Shown: positions 1-10,916 of the stretch, piece by piece | Layout: each line of letters begins with the position of its first letter | How positions within the stretch are numbered: the first letter of the stretch is position 1 | Assembly: GCA_033807775.1 (NCBI GenBank) | Contig: CM066321.1 | Coordinates: 48,030,555 to 48,094,554 of the forward strand | DNA from: Saussurea involucrata | Taxonomy: Eukaryota > Streptophyta > Magnoliopsida > Asterales > Asteraceae | Direction: 5' to 3' | DNA length: 64,000 bases | Notes under the pieces: model-generated | Database searches by the model: none | The model's input: only the letters and a program-made list of their open reading frames with translations | Told to the model about the DNA's origin: nothing | Made by a program: the position numbers and the translations under genes

Positions 1-1071
1 CAAGCAAATATTCAGGCTATGTTCGACCAAGCTCGTCATACTGAAACACCAGATCCCAGTTTGGAAGACGAAATGCCCATTACACCTACGGTCATACCAG
101 TGTCAAGAAGGTGTGATTACAAGATGTTCTTAAACTGTAGACCTCCAACTTACTCAGGAGATAGAGACCCAGTGAAGGCGATGAAATGGTTAAAAGAAAT
201 AGAAGCCATCTTCAAGACCAGCAAGTGTGCGGATGAGGACAGAGCATTATACGGAACGGCGATGTTGAAGGCAGATGCTCTGTACTGATGGGAAGCTCGC
301 ATTGATTCCAAAGGATCGGATGTGTACTCAACTTTTACTTGGGACGAATTTACAACAGCTTTCAAAGAACAGTTTTGTTCTCAAGCAGCAGTTAAACAGT
401 TGGAAGAGGAATTCATGGACCTACATCAGAGAAGTTTATCGGTCAGGGATTACACTGCTCGTTTTCTGGAGAAGTCTCGCTTTGCAGAGTACTACGTTGC
501 CACGGAGGCACTGAAAATGGAGAGGTTTATTTTCGGGTTGAATTCAGAAATTAGAAAGTTAGTGATTGCGACGGGACCCGATACCTTCGCAGCCGCAGTA
601 AATGCCGCAGAAAACGTGGAACAAGATAATAGGAGAGACGTTGGTGATAAGAGTGCTGGGAAAAGAAAACTATAAGAAACGATGTACGATTCGGAAGAAT
701 ACGAATCCCCGAGGCTTGATAGTTATTCACCGTTCAGATCAACTGAAAGACCATGCTCTAAATGTAACCGCACTCACCAAGGAAACTGCTATGGTGATTC
801 CCGGAATTGCTACAAATGTGGAAAGATGGGCCATATCGCGAGAGACTGTCGGGTAGCTCGACACTGTTTTGTTTGCAATTCCCCTGAGCATCTTCAATAT
901 GAATGTCCACAGTGGAAAGCGCGTCAGGGTGGTACAACAATGAGACCAACGGAAGCTGAGTCAGGAAAGGTACAAGGGTCTGGAGCACCGAGTGTTCAAG
1001 GCCGTGTTTTTCAGATGATGGAACAAGAAGTGGAAGAAGATCCTGATGAGGTTACTGGTATATTTCTATAG
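1..1071 (+). pseudogene. Gypsy gag polyprotein, broken by two stops
   Basis: One reading frame runs from base 1 to the stop at 1069-1071 and is interrupted by TGA at 286-288 and TAA at 673-675. The first two thirds match the plant retrotransposon gag (capsid) domain pattern (PPTYSGDRDPVKAMKWL near residues 47-63, then WDEFTTAFKEQF). The last third has a CCHC zinc knuckle (CYKCGKMGHIARDC) and a second cysteine-rich motif (CFVCNSPEHLQYEC). In the element the product would package RNA into cytoplasmic particles. The N-terminus is outside the window. Downstream, an out-of-frame protease stub with DFGA in place of the usual DSG/DTG is visible at about 1072-1113, so the pol part is lost. The family assignment is firm; the protein is dead as it stands. 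Confidence 0.85.
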
Positions 1072-1255
1072 ACTCTATACGTGCTAAGGTGTTATCTGAC
1101 TTCGGTGCAAACTGATAATCTGTATTTCCGTGCTTTTGTTGCTTATATGTGTTAGAGGTATAGATAGGTGTGGGATGTCTATTTAGTTAGTTCCTATGGT
1201 TTTGATTGAGTTCGAAGTAGTAGTAGAAACTACGTATTCATACCTACGCTTAACC

Positions 1256-1274
1256 GAATTCCGGGACGGAATTC
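1256..1274 (+). other. Hairpin before polypurine tract (A1)
   Basis: GAATTCC and GGAATTC form a 7-bp stem around the loop GGGAC. It lies immediately after a TAA and just before the purine run at 1281-1291 and the LTR start at 1292. The same layout occurs in every gypsy family of this window. Confidence 0.65.
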
Positions 1275-1291
1275 TTTTAATGGGGAGATGA

Positions 1292-2834
1292 TGTAATACC
1301 CCGGATAAGTCCGTTAGATAATTTAACAATAATATTTAATGTTTAGGGTAAGTTTGAGATAAATTATAAGTTTAGGGGTGTTTGGGTCATTAATGAGAAG
1401 TTCAAGGTCTATAGGGTAAAGTTGGAATTGATATACACCTTAAGATATCAGATGTATCACAAAACCTAAAATAGAAAGGCAGTGTATATGTGCGTGTTCG
1501 TGAGGCGAAAAAGGAGCAAAGTGGAAAGGCTCGGTTTGAACATCGATTGAACGGGTTTGAGTTGATTTTAAGGTATGTATCCTTTAGGTTTTATGTTTGT
1601 AATCATCAATAGACAGTTTCTATCGGATTAGAATGTTCAATTTGAGGTTGTATGCGGTTAATCTGAATCTGGGTAAAATAGAACCTTGGAACTCCCGGTA
1701 ATGTGAAATCCCGGTATATTCAACTTCCGGTAGAGTCCCGGTATTGTGGTGTCCTGGTATTGTGGACTCCCGGTAACGTGAACTCCCGGTAGTATGGATT
1801 CCCGGTATGGCAGACTTCCGGTAGTGTGACTCCCGGTAGTAGGAAATCCCGGTAGTAGGAACTCCCGGTAGTAGGAACTCCCGGTAGTAAAAGTTTCGGT
1901 ACTGTGTAAGTTCCGGTACCCTGTGTAGTCCCGGTAGTGAGTTAAATACAGTATGTATTGGAACAGTTGAGGATGGGAAATTGATAGGCTTTACGTATTT
2001 AGTTAGTAAGACAATTTGTGTATCTTAACTTGTTTCAGATACTGTGGAGTCGAGGTGAAAGATAAAATCAAATTGAAAGAAGCTTGATAAGCAAATCAGG
2101 TGAGTTTTGCTTTAAAACGTTTTGAACTGGAAGACATATATATGTGTATAAATATATATATGAGATGATTATATGGTAGGAATATGATTATGTGTATATA
2201 AATGACAATATGATATAATGAGATATATATTGTATTTATATAAGCTTTGCACTACACGAGTGCACTTGTTGCCGGGTTCCGGTGTGCGGACCGGTGAGTA
2301 GCCGGGTTCCGGTGAGCGGACCGACGGGTAACCGGGTTCCGGTGAGCGGACCGGTTGTTGATTTATTAGTTGGCTTGCTACCAACTTATATGACCATTTG
2401 TGGAAGAATAAGGTGAATGAGATGTACACGATGCACGAGTCTGGATTGGTATTTAAATATGTGTGGTATGTTTATATTTTACGAAATGGTTACCAAAGTT
2501 TTATCTAAATTATTTTGATACAAAGGATTTACAGGAAAGGTTTTATAATGATTTTTGGAAAGGACCGGGATTAACTCACTAGACCCGTTTGGTCTAACCC
2601 TCATTTTGTGTTCAAAAATATGTTTTCCAGGTCGAGGATTTGATAGCGGCAAAGGAAAGAATAAGGTGTAGGCTGCCTCCGTTGATCGATGATGTTTAAG
2701 AAGCTTTATTATATTTTGTAGTTTCAAGACTATTTGAGACCGTATTTGGTTTGTTATGTAACTTTTGTTGTAAATCAATTATATGAATGCATGTTATGTT
2801 ATACGATGTATGTTATGGGATTTGGGTTGTTACA
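1292..2834 (+). repeat. 3' LTR of A1 (1543 bp)
   Basis: It starts TGTAATACC after a polypurine tract and ends GGTTGTTACA. It carries a cluster of about 14 CCCGGTA-type motifs at 1690-1935 and a roughly 33-bp tandem repeat with GCCGGGTTCCGGTG at 2270-2352. It is related to the LTR at 3458-5150 and to the two minus-strand LTRs at 15601-19299. Confidence 0.85.
1573..2630 (+). other. Predicted two-intron segment inside A1 LTR
   Basis: By eye: intron 1 is 1573-2038 (AAG|GTATGT to TTGTTTCAG), the middle exon is 2039-2099 (61 nt), and intron 2 is 2100-2630 (CAG|GTGAGT to TTTTCCAG). Consensus splice sites recur at the matching places in the related LTRs. No transcript evidence is available. Confidence 0.5.
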
Positions 2835-3419
2835 CGAACGCCTCTATGTTGGAATGAAGTAGGAGAAAAACAGCTAGCGGGGCCAGATATAGTTCAGTTA
2901 ACAGCAGATAAGATTACTCAGATTCGGGAACGCTTGAAAGTGGCTCAAGATAGTCAGAAAAGTTACGCGGCCGGACGCCGGAAACCGTTAGAGTTTCAAG
3001 TTGGAGATTTTCTAATGTTAAAAGTCTCACCTTGGAAAGGAGTCATTCGGTTTGGGAAGCAAGGTAAACTGAGCCCAAGGTACATTGGACCGTTTGCAAT
3101 TACTGAAAGAATCGGAGAAGTAGCCTACAGGTTATATCTTCCGCCATAGTTAAGCAGGATTCACAATGCGTTCCACGTTTCAAATTTTCGAAAGTGTTTG
3201 GTTACACCAGATCAGGCAGTTTCTCTACCAGATATACAGGTTGATGAAAAGTTGAATTATGTGGAGGAACCTGAAGCCATAGTTGACCACAAAGTTAAAG
3301 TGTTGCGGAACAAAGTAATCAGACAAGTGAAAGTTCAGTGGAGACATCATAGGGGTCAGGATGCTACTTGGGAATCAGAATCAAAAATGAGAACCAAGTA
3401 CCCGTACCTATTTGCCTAA
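2835..3419 (+). pseudogene. Integrase C-terminus plus chromodomain (element B)
   Basis: The frame opens on RTPLCW, the usual continuation of the YGRK motif that should lie to the left. It then has the integrase C-terminal region (QKSYA, FQVGDFLMLKVSPWKG, GKLSPRYIGPF), the module that binds DNA non-specifically. A TAG at 3147-3149 interrupts the frame. The final 70 residues (LNYVEEPEAI, VKVQWRHHRGQDATWE) are a chromodomain, which in chromoviruses guides integration to marked chromatin. The frame ends at 3417-3419, 38 bp before the LTR. The catalytic core is missing. Confidence 0.85.
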
Positions 3420-3421
3420 CC

Positions 3422-3440
3422 GAATTCCGAGACGGAATTC
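3422..3440 (+). other. Hairpin before polypurine tract (B)
   Basis: GAATTCC and GGAATTC pair around the loop GAGAC. The hairpin starts 3 bases after the chromodomain stop and is followed by the polypurine tract AAGGGGGAGGTGA (3445-3457). Confidence 0.65.
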
Positions 3441-3457
3441 TTTTAAGGGGGAGGTGA

Positions 3458-5150
3458 TGTAATACCCCGGGTAAGTTCGTTAGTTAAAGTCTCGTTTCGT
3501 TAAAATTATTTAACTCTATAATTGAATGATTATGGTAAGTTTAGATTATTTTATAAGTTAGAGGTGTTTTGGTTATTAGTGAGTATTACAAGGTCTAAAT
3601 GGTACTTATGGTGATATTATCCTCTTAGTTTTCAGATATTATCACAAAACCAGAAATCTCAGTGTGTGTGTGTGTGTGTGTGTGTGTTTTGAGACCAAAA
3701 GAAGAAAGGGAGAAACGAAGGGTTAGGACATCATTTGGTGTACTTGGAAGGGATTTAAGGTATGTTTTCTTTGTGTTTTATGTCTATAATTGCTAGTAGA
3801 TGGGTTCTATCGGAGTAGAATCATAGATTTCATATCTGGGGTTGATTCAGCCGATTTCTGGGTTAAAATATGGTAAACCGACAGAGGTTTCCGGATAAGT
3901 TGAAGGTGTCCGGGTGGTTTTGTTGATAGTGTCCGGATAATGTTCTAAAGGTGTCCGGACGGGGTTTTTATCCGGGTAAGTCCCTCTTTACTATAAGTTT
4001 CCGGTTAAAATGAGATACCGGATAGTGTCCGGATTGCTTTGCTGTCCGGGTGTTATCCGGGTTGTTTGTGTTATCCGGAAACGTCAGGTTGTCCGGATTG
4101 GTTATGTTGTCTGGGATGTCGTGTTGTCCGGATAGTTTGGGTTGTCCGGAAACTTTGATCTGTTTGGTCACTTTTGAGAGTTGTGATACTTTTGAGTATC
4201 CAGGAACCTGTGTTTTGTTGACTATTGGATAGGGAATGAATGAGGACTGAATATTCTGTGGACTTGACTTAAGTTCGGGTTTGGGGGAAACATTTGAGGA
4301 TAAGAGTTAGATAGATGTATCTAGAGTTCTTAATCCTAGTAAGTCTTATGTGTTCTATATGGTAAAAAGATACTTGCATCTAATTGTTTCAGATACTGTG
4401 AATTTGGAGTGAAAGCTGAATCTTGTGGAAAAAGACTGGAACGAGTTTTGATAAACAAACAGGTGAGTTTTACTTTAAAATGTTTTCAAACTGGAATACA
4501 TTTATGTGTGGGGTGGGAATATGATAGATGGTGTGATTATATGTTTATGTTTGAAATATAATATATTGAAATATTGTATTTACATGAGCATACTTTATAT
4601 GAGAATACGTTGGTCGGGCTTAGGACCGGTGGTGTTGGCTGTAATACTCGTACAACGGTGTTGGCTGTAATTGTCGTACAACGGAGTTAATTTATTAGTT
4701 GGCTTGCAACCAACTAATATGGCCATGGAAATGAGACAGGGAAGTACACAATGCATGAGTCCTATTTGGTATTTATACTTGTGATATGTATATGGTATTT
4801 GTGCAAATGGTTTCAAACTAACAGGAATTTTCTCACTTAGACCTCTAGGTCTAACCCTCATTTTGTTTTAAAAATATGTATTCCAGGTCGTGGACCGGGT
4901 AAGAGCAAATGAGAAGAGTACTATGTGTATAGCTTTTGGAAGAAGGATGTTAAGAAGACTAAGACGTGTTTTGCTGTTCTAATTTTATAACTAGATATCA
5001 TGTATGTAATTAGCAATAAAGTTTGTAACGAAATACCTTATTCTGGATGTAAAGACTAAGGGACCTTGTTATATTATGAATCTTTTAGTTATGTAACGAT
5101 GTTATGAAATATATGTTATTTGTTGTATGTTTGGGAACCGGGTTGTTACA
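3458..5150 (+). repeat. 3' LTR of element B (1693 bp)
   Basis: It starts TGTAATACCCCGGG and ends GGGTTGTTACA. It contains a (TG)n run at 3662-3687, a TCCGGA-type array at about 3880-4150 and a short GGTGTTGGCTGTAAT direct repeat at 4628-4685. Element B's right target duplication would start at 5151, but its partner is not visible. Confidence 0.85.
3760..4886 (+). other. Predicted two-intron segment inside B LTR
   Basis: Intron 1 is 3760-4392 (AAG|GTATGT to TTGTTTCAG), the middle exon is 4393-4462 (70 nt), and intron 2 is 4463-4886 (CAG|GTGAGT to ATTCCAG). The TCCGGA array is inside intron 1. Confidence 0.5.
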
Positions 5151-5282
5151 CACAATATTATTAAGTTAAAAAAATATTCAATAATAAATCTATTTTGAAA
5201 TTATTGACGAGAATATTGTAATATTAAATTTGTAAACAATGCATTTATTAATATGTTTTAGTTAAACCATGATAATGTATTT

Positions 5283-6196
5283 TTAATATTATAAGGGTGT
5301 AAAATGAAAATGAATAATGTAAGGGATATAAAACAAATTAATTCGTACATGTTCATGATATTTAATATTATGATTAAATCCAAAAATATTCAATATTTGG
5401 CTCATTTCGAAGGTATTGACGAGACAATTACAATGGTATAATTTGTAAAAAAAGAAATGTATTTTTAATGCATTCTTGTTCATATACGATTATTTATGTT
5501 AATATGATAAGGGTGTAAAATAAAAAATGAAAAAGTAAGGGATTAAAAGTAAATTGGATAACTAATTTCAAGGGTATAAAGTGTAACTTACTATTATAAA
5601 GGTGTAAAATGAAAATGAATAATGTAAGGGATATAAAACAAATTAATTCGTGTTCATGATATTTAGTAATATGATTAAAATCCAAACAAATTCAATATTG
5701 AGTTCATTTCGAAGGTATTGACGAGACGATTACAATGAAGTAATTTATAAAAAAAGAAATGTATTTTTTTAATGCATTATTGTTCATATACGATTATTTA
5801 TGTTAATATGATAAGGGTGTAAAATAAAAAATGAAAAAGTAAGGATTAAAAGTAAATTGGATAACTAATTCTAAGAGTATAAAGTGTAACTTAATATTAT
5901 AAGGGTGTAAAATGAAAATGAGTAATGTAAGGGATATAAAACAAATTAATTTGTACATGTTCATGATATTAATAATATGATTAAATCTAAAAATATTCAA
6001 TATTGGGCTCATTTCGAAGGTATTGACGAGACGATTACAATGGTGTAATTTGTAAAAAAAGAAATGTATTTTGTAATGTATTCTTGTTCATATACGATTA
6101 TTTATGTTAATATGATAATGGTGTAAAATAAAAAATGAAAAAGTAAGGGATTAAAAGTAAATTGGATAACTAATTCTAAGAGTATAAAGTGTAACT
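5283..6196. repeat. Three tandem copies of a ~304-bp AT-rich unit
   Basis: The anchor GGTGTAAAATGAAAATG occurs at 5296, 5601 and 5904, giving spacings of 305 and 303. Each unit repeats the same landmarks in order, such as GAAGGTATTGACGAGAC and CATATACGATTATTTATG. There is no sustained ORF. 5151-5282 is similar AT-rich DNA without a recognised feature. 6197-6350 is AT-rich flank where I recognise nothing. Confidence 0.85.
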
Positions 6197-6350
6197 TAAA
6201 AATTGAAATTTTTTATTTTTAAGAGGAACGTGGGAGAGAGGGGATTTCTTAGTAGCTATGAGAGTTGTACATATAGCTTAAAAAGTGATACAACTTAAAA
6301 TTCAACTTTAAGTGTCTTTTCATGCTTATATATAGTATATATATATAGAT

Positions 6351-6677
6351 AGAGGAAGGTTCACGTGAGGAGCGCGTCAAAACGTGAGAACGTGAGGAGC
6401 ACTCCCGTGCTTCGGATCACATATGATTTACACTGCTAAAAAATCGGAACTTCTCGAAAAATCGCGCAAAAGTGGCGCGAGGCGTGGCGTGATGCTGCAG
6501 GTCGCGGATCACATGTGATTAACACTGTAAATCATTAATGATTCATAACTGTTAATTCGAGTCCAGATCAGTTGTGAATCACATGTGATTTGCAGCTGTA
6601 AATCATATGTGATCCGAAGCACGGGAGTGCTCCTCACGTTCTCACGTTTTGACGCGCTCCTCATTTGAACCCGCCCC
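6351..6677. mobile_element. MULE-like MITE with ~75-bp terminal inverted repeats
   Basis: The left arm (6351 to about 6430) and right arm (about 6598 to 6677) are inverted copies sharing long exact runs such as GAGGAGCGCGTCAAAACG. The flank tatatagat occurs on both sides (6342-6350 and 6678-6686), a 9-bp duplication typical of Mutator-like elements, although the flank is low complexity. The interior repeats small palindromes of the type AATCACATGTGATT. It has no coding capacity. Confidence 0.75.
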
Positions 6678-6689
6678 TATATAGATATA

Positions 6690-7630
6690 TAAACATGTAT
6701 TTATATCAAGGAAATGATCTTTGTAAAAACCCTAATTATTACGTTGTTAATCCAAGCACATTTATTCTTCATTTTCAAGCATTAAATATCATCCAAAGAG
6801 AAGATAACCTATGGAACCTTCCTTTGACCAAAAACCTTAAAACCATAATTATAGGTCAAAAATCACAAGATACAAGTAAGTTCATCATGTTAGCATAAAA
6901 GATGGTTTAATAAACATAATATGGACTAAAACTCACCACGCAAGGTTTGTAGAGAGAAAACCATAGTTTCTTGAAAAAACCTAGAAATGGTGGAATCTTA
7001 GGAATGGATGAACTTGGATGGAGCTTGACCCACTTGAAGCTTGTTATGCCACAAAGACTCTACTATTTGCAATCACTAACCTCTAAAGGAAGCACTAAAT
7101 GCTAGGGTTCTTGAGAGCATTGAATGAAGAGGGACAAGGAAGAGGAGAGAAAGAAAATCACCAAGGGAGAGAGAAAAATCGGCCTTAGCTGAAAAATGAG
7201 AGTTCCCACCCCCCTCAAAAAAATCGCACTTTGTAGCAGCAATGCAGTTCCTACGTGCGACATTGACATAGCGACTATGCCCTGGGCATTATCGTCGGGC
7301 ATAGTCGCCCCTCGTCCCGCTCTCTGATTGATCACCCGCGACTATGCCCTAGGCCTTGTCGCCGGGCATAGTTGCCCACCACGCCCCAGCTGCTGTTTTG
7401 TCCCGGCGATTGTGACTACCACGTCGATGTTTTGCATGCCACCTCAAACCCGTACGGTACCAACAAAATATATGTACTCTTCTAAGTCGTTTCAAGACCA
7501 AGCATACGAATAAGGATCAAACCACCTTTAAAAAACGTTCTAAGACTTTATGCGTCTTACGGTCAAACTCTAAGCAAACTTAACCATTAGAGTAGATAAA
7601 GTAGCTTACTTGAAAAATTGGGGTGTTACA
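6690..7630 (-). repeat. Truncated LTR-like remnant, minus strand
   Basis: Read on the minus strand it begins TGTAACACCCCAATTTTTC at 7630, the standard gypsy LTR start used by other elements here, and then has a hairpin-rich GC segment and a pyrimidine-rich leader (7100-7190). No matching LTR end, primer site or partner LTR was found. The left side merges into AT-rich DNA near the MITE. It could be a broken solo LTR; the family is not assigned. Confidence 0.5.
7271..7375. repeat. Two adjacent hairpins with GCGACTATGCCC arms
   Basis: GCGACTATGCCC (7271-7282) pairs perfectly with GGGCATAGTCGC (7297-7308). A second near-copy uses 7338-7349 and 7364-7375 with one mismatch. Both lie in the LTR remnant. 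Confidence 0.7.
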
Positions 7631-7757
7631 ATCTAGTTGTTATTTTTCTTGATGTGGGTACTTTAAATTTTTTCGTATTGTTGCCAATAATTATTAGTTG
7701 TTTTTCTTTTTGTTGTTGTACTTTGCTTGAAATGTGTTGAGTCTTTTTGACGTAGGT

Positions 7758-8300
7758 ATGGAATCGTATGATGAGTCATCTGAACCTAAAAAATCAAGGG
7801 TTAGTTGGAAAGATAACGTGGTCATAAAGTTTTTGGAGTGTTGTATACACGAGATATCCATGAATGGAATCCAAGGCGGTAGCCGTAAGATGCATTGATT
7901 AATATAGCAGAAACATTAAAAAACACTCATAGCTTCATTGTCAACCAAAGGCAAATGAAGAATCACTACGATTATTTGAGGGGGAAGTATGCAGTATGGT
8001 CTAGATTAAGGAATAGAACGGGTAATGTCTATAATCTAGTGACCAATACATTCAATCTAATGGAAGGCAGAGAAGGTCAATTTCCTTTTTGGTTTTCTAA
8101 TTTATTTTCCTTATATTTTTCTTTTAGTTATGTCTTTAATTGTTTTATAAAAAGTTGAGTAAATATGTTGAGAAGTTGAGGAGTGCACCACTACTTTATC
8201 CTAGCTTTGTATGCAAGTTTTCGATAGAGTGGCGGCCACGGGTATTGGACTTGGGGACCGTGTTCTAATGCTCCAAACCCTTCACGTGTTGCTAATGTTT
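7758..8300 (+). pseudogene. MYB/SANT-like DNA-binding protein of Harbinger
   Basis: In fragments across frames it shows the plant Myb/SANT-like domain seen in Harbinger first ORFs: a WKDNVVIKFLECC start, NQRQMKNHYDYLRGKYAVW, NVYNLVTNTFNLMEG, and after a non-coding gap (possible intron near 8075-8165) a KYVEKLRSAPLLYPSLYA tail. In Harbinger elements this protein binds the transposon ends and brings in the transposase. The start at 7758 (MESYDESSEP) is chosen because it precedes the domain. Several frame changes and stops make it a pseudogene. Confidence 0.65.
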
Positions 8301-9301
8301 CTAACCCGCCTTTAGTAGTTGATGGTCATGGCTTGGATGAAAAGTGTGAGTCATGGATTAGATTTACGTCACTCGAACTTAACCGACCTATTAATCTTTG
8401 ATATTGATGCGGTATTTAGACTAACTTTTTATGGACGATTTGTGACCTTTTGGTGTTTTGTATGGACACATATGAAGCTTTTTGACTTTTTGGTGTTTTG
8501 TATGGACGAATATAAAACTTTATGACTCTTTGGTATCATGAATTAATATATCCAGTTTAGTGTTATGTTACTTGTTAGTGTTGATTGTTTAACTTGATGT
8601 TTTTGTTGTTTAATTGTATGTTAAAAATCTATGTCACGTATGAAATATAATACAATGTTCTTTTTTGTATTTTATATTTGCAAGGTCATGGATTGTAATC
8701 AGTTAATGATGATTGTGGTGATTGCATATTGGTATTTGAGAAGAAGAGCTGAAGCAAGAACAGAAAGAATAAGAGATAACAATTCGAATTTGACTGGACA
8801 TGCGTATACACAAGAATTATTACGTGGGTCTAGTAGGCAATGTCATGAATTGATGTGTCTATCTCGTGATGCTTATATACTCTTGTGTAACCATTTTAAA
8901 CAAAACAATTGGCTGCAACCAAGTAGTCGTATAAGTGTTGAAGATAAGATGACAATGTTTTTAACTATTATTGGTCATAATGAACGTTTTAGAATGGTTA
9001 AACGAAGATTTCAACATTCCTCGCGAACTATTCACAAATGTTTTCATGAAGTATAAAATGGAATGATAGAATTCGTAAGAGAAGTCATAAAGCCAACATC
9101 CTTCGATGGAACTTTGAGCATGTCAGAGAGTTAGAAACCTCAAAGAAATATTTCTGATATGTTATTTGTTTTGATACTTTGTAAAACATTAAAAGTTTTT
9201 AAGATAGTATTATATATAGTAATTTGTGGTTTTGTTACCGGGGGCTATAGGTTCACTAGATGTAACTTTGATACACGCAGTTGTACCCTTAAATTAACAA
9301 G

Positions 9302-10203
9302 CAGGGCCGTGCATAGGGGTGTGCGGAGTGATTCTACCGCATAGGGCCTCTGATCGTCGGGGGCCTCCGAATAATTTTTAATTTTTTACTTTTATAAAAT
9401 TACTATATTAATTATTTCCTGCAATATTTTACATAAAATAGTTCTGCCGCATTGGCAAGGCGCTTCCGTTCAAAACCGAATGCATAAACACCTAAGACTA
9501 AATTCAAATTAAAAAAAACTCATCAGTGTCGTAATTTCAGCAAATAAAATGGGAGATACGATTACCTTGAGGAATGTTCTTCATGAATCGTGAATTTCAG
9601 AAGGAAAAGAAAAACGAAACAAAATTTGGCGTGTGGGTTTTATTTCATCAGGTCAAAAACAAATTCAAACTGAAAATATAAATGCAAATAAAACCAAAAA
9701 CGTTACCTGAATGTAAACCGAGAAAAATGGAGAGAATGTCTCACACAGTTTAAGGTTTATTTTGAGAGGAGAGAATGAAATTGGATATAAGAGAAGATCA
9801 ACCGTAGTTATATGCAATTTCGTCACGGGAGTTTTCTGCTTCTGTGATGTGAGAGGTGATGAAAGAGACAGTGAAGAACGCTGAAAGCGTATTGAATCTT
9901 CCAACAGGGTAGGGTCTCAAACGTCAAATAAGAGGAAGAAGGAGAGGTCAGAAGAAAGCATGGGCTGGAGAAGAAAGCATGGGCTGGAGGGTGTGGTCTG
10001 AGACAAGAGGAAAAGGGACAGGTCAAAAAACATGGGTTGAATGTACTTGTATTTGGCCCGTTTAAAATTCTTGCATACAAAACTTGTACACTATGCTTTG
10101 TCTAGTGTACTTAAGAGTTTTTCAAATTTTATGCTTTAAAGAGAGTTACCATATGCTTAAAAACTTGTCTTTAAGACTTTTCACCTAAATGCATATATAA
10201 GTA

Positions 10204-10264
<61 letters not shown>

Positions 10265-10916
10265 ATAATAGTATTTTTTAAAATTTTTTCGAATGTAATA
10301 TTTTAGAGACTTTAAATTTAGATTGTCAATGTTATAAAAAGTTATGAAATAAATGATAGAGATACTTTGAATAACTTTAGTTGTTCGGTGTTTTTTTAAT
10401 GATTTATTTTATATTTTTCTTTCAATACTTAACAAAATTTAGATTTTTTAGTATTTATTGAATTATCGATTTTTAGTGATGATACATTCTTGTTGATATT
10501 GATTATGTAATTATCAGTAATGGTTGATCAAGTCTATACAAATATGATTGTTATTCATATCTCCTCCTCACTTTCATATCTCTTGCCTCCTCATAGACCC
10601 CTTACCGGAGGAAGTTGACCTTTCTTTATATTACCTTATTTTGGAATTCACTTTAATTAAAAGTTAAAAAATCAATAACAAATTTTGAATCCACGCTAGC
10701 AAAATAACATTAAAAATAAAAATTTAGTGTCAAAAGAGAAGAAAAGATGTGCAATTTGATCAAATTCAAAAATAAGTTATCGGTCGATTTATTATAAGAC
10801 AATTAGACAAATGTAGTAAAAAATAATTTCATAAAGCATATGAAAATATAAGAACGTATTTAATTTTTCGTACAGGGCCTCCAAAATATCAGGAATCAAT
10901 ATCAGGAACGACCCTG
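9302..10916. mobile_element. Non-autonomous hAT element (1615 bp)
   Basis: The ends are CAGGGCCGT and ACGACCCTG, inverted with one mismatch. Perfect 8-bp target duplications ttaacaag lie at 9294-9301 and 10917-10924. Eight-bp duplications and a CAGGG start are typical of hAT. The interior has no transposase reading frame that I recognise. It contains a (TA)n tract and sits inside the Harbinger transposase. Confidence 0.88.
10205..10262. repeat. (TA)n microsatellite
   Basis: About 29 uninterrupted TA units, inside the hAT element. Confidence 0.95.

Larger units (their letters stand above)
1..2834 (+). mobile_element. Gag-only Ty3/gypsy derivative A1 (5' end outside window)
   Basis: The order is gag with zinc knuckles, about 180 bp starting with a protease stub, a short hairpin, a polypurine tract and a long LTR. 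Reverse transcriptase, RNase H and integrase are absent, so it could only have moved using proteins from a relative. The LTR ends at 2834 directly against an integrase reading frame that belongs to the next element, which implies that A1 was inserted into element B. The base run cgaac at 2835-2839 would be the right copy of the target duplication; the left copy lies outside the window. The deletion resembles that of element A2 at 15601-19299. Confidence 0.8.
2835..5150 (+). mobile_element. Ty3/gypsy chromovirus B, 3' fragment
   Basis: This is the 3' end of a gypsy element: integrase C-terminus and chromodomain, hairpin, polypurine tract and 3' LTR. Its left part was displaced by the insertion of A1 and lies outside the window. 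LTR similarity places it in the same family as A1 and A2. It keeps real pol sequence, so it resembles the autonomous partner type. Confidence 0.8.

Noticed and set aside
5289..6012. Series of minus-strand ORFs (MSQILNIF, MSPILNIF-like) in the 304-bp repeat
   Set aside because: Low-complexity Phe/Ile/Leu-rich translations of AT-rich tandem units, different in each copy.
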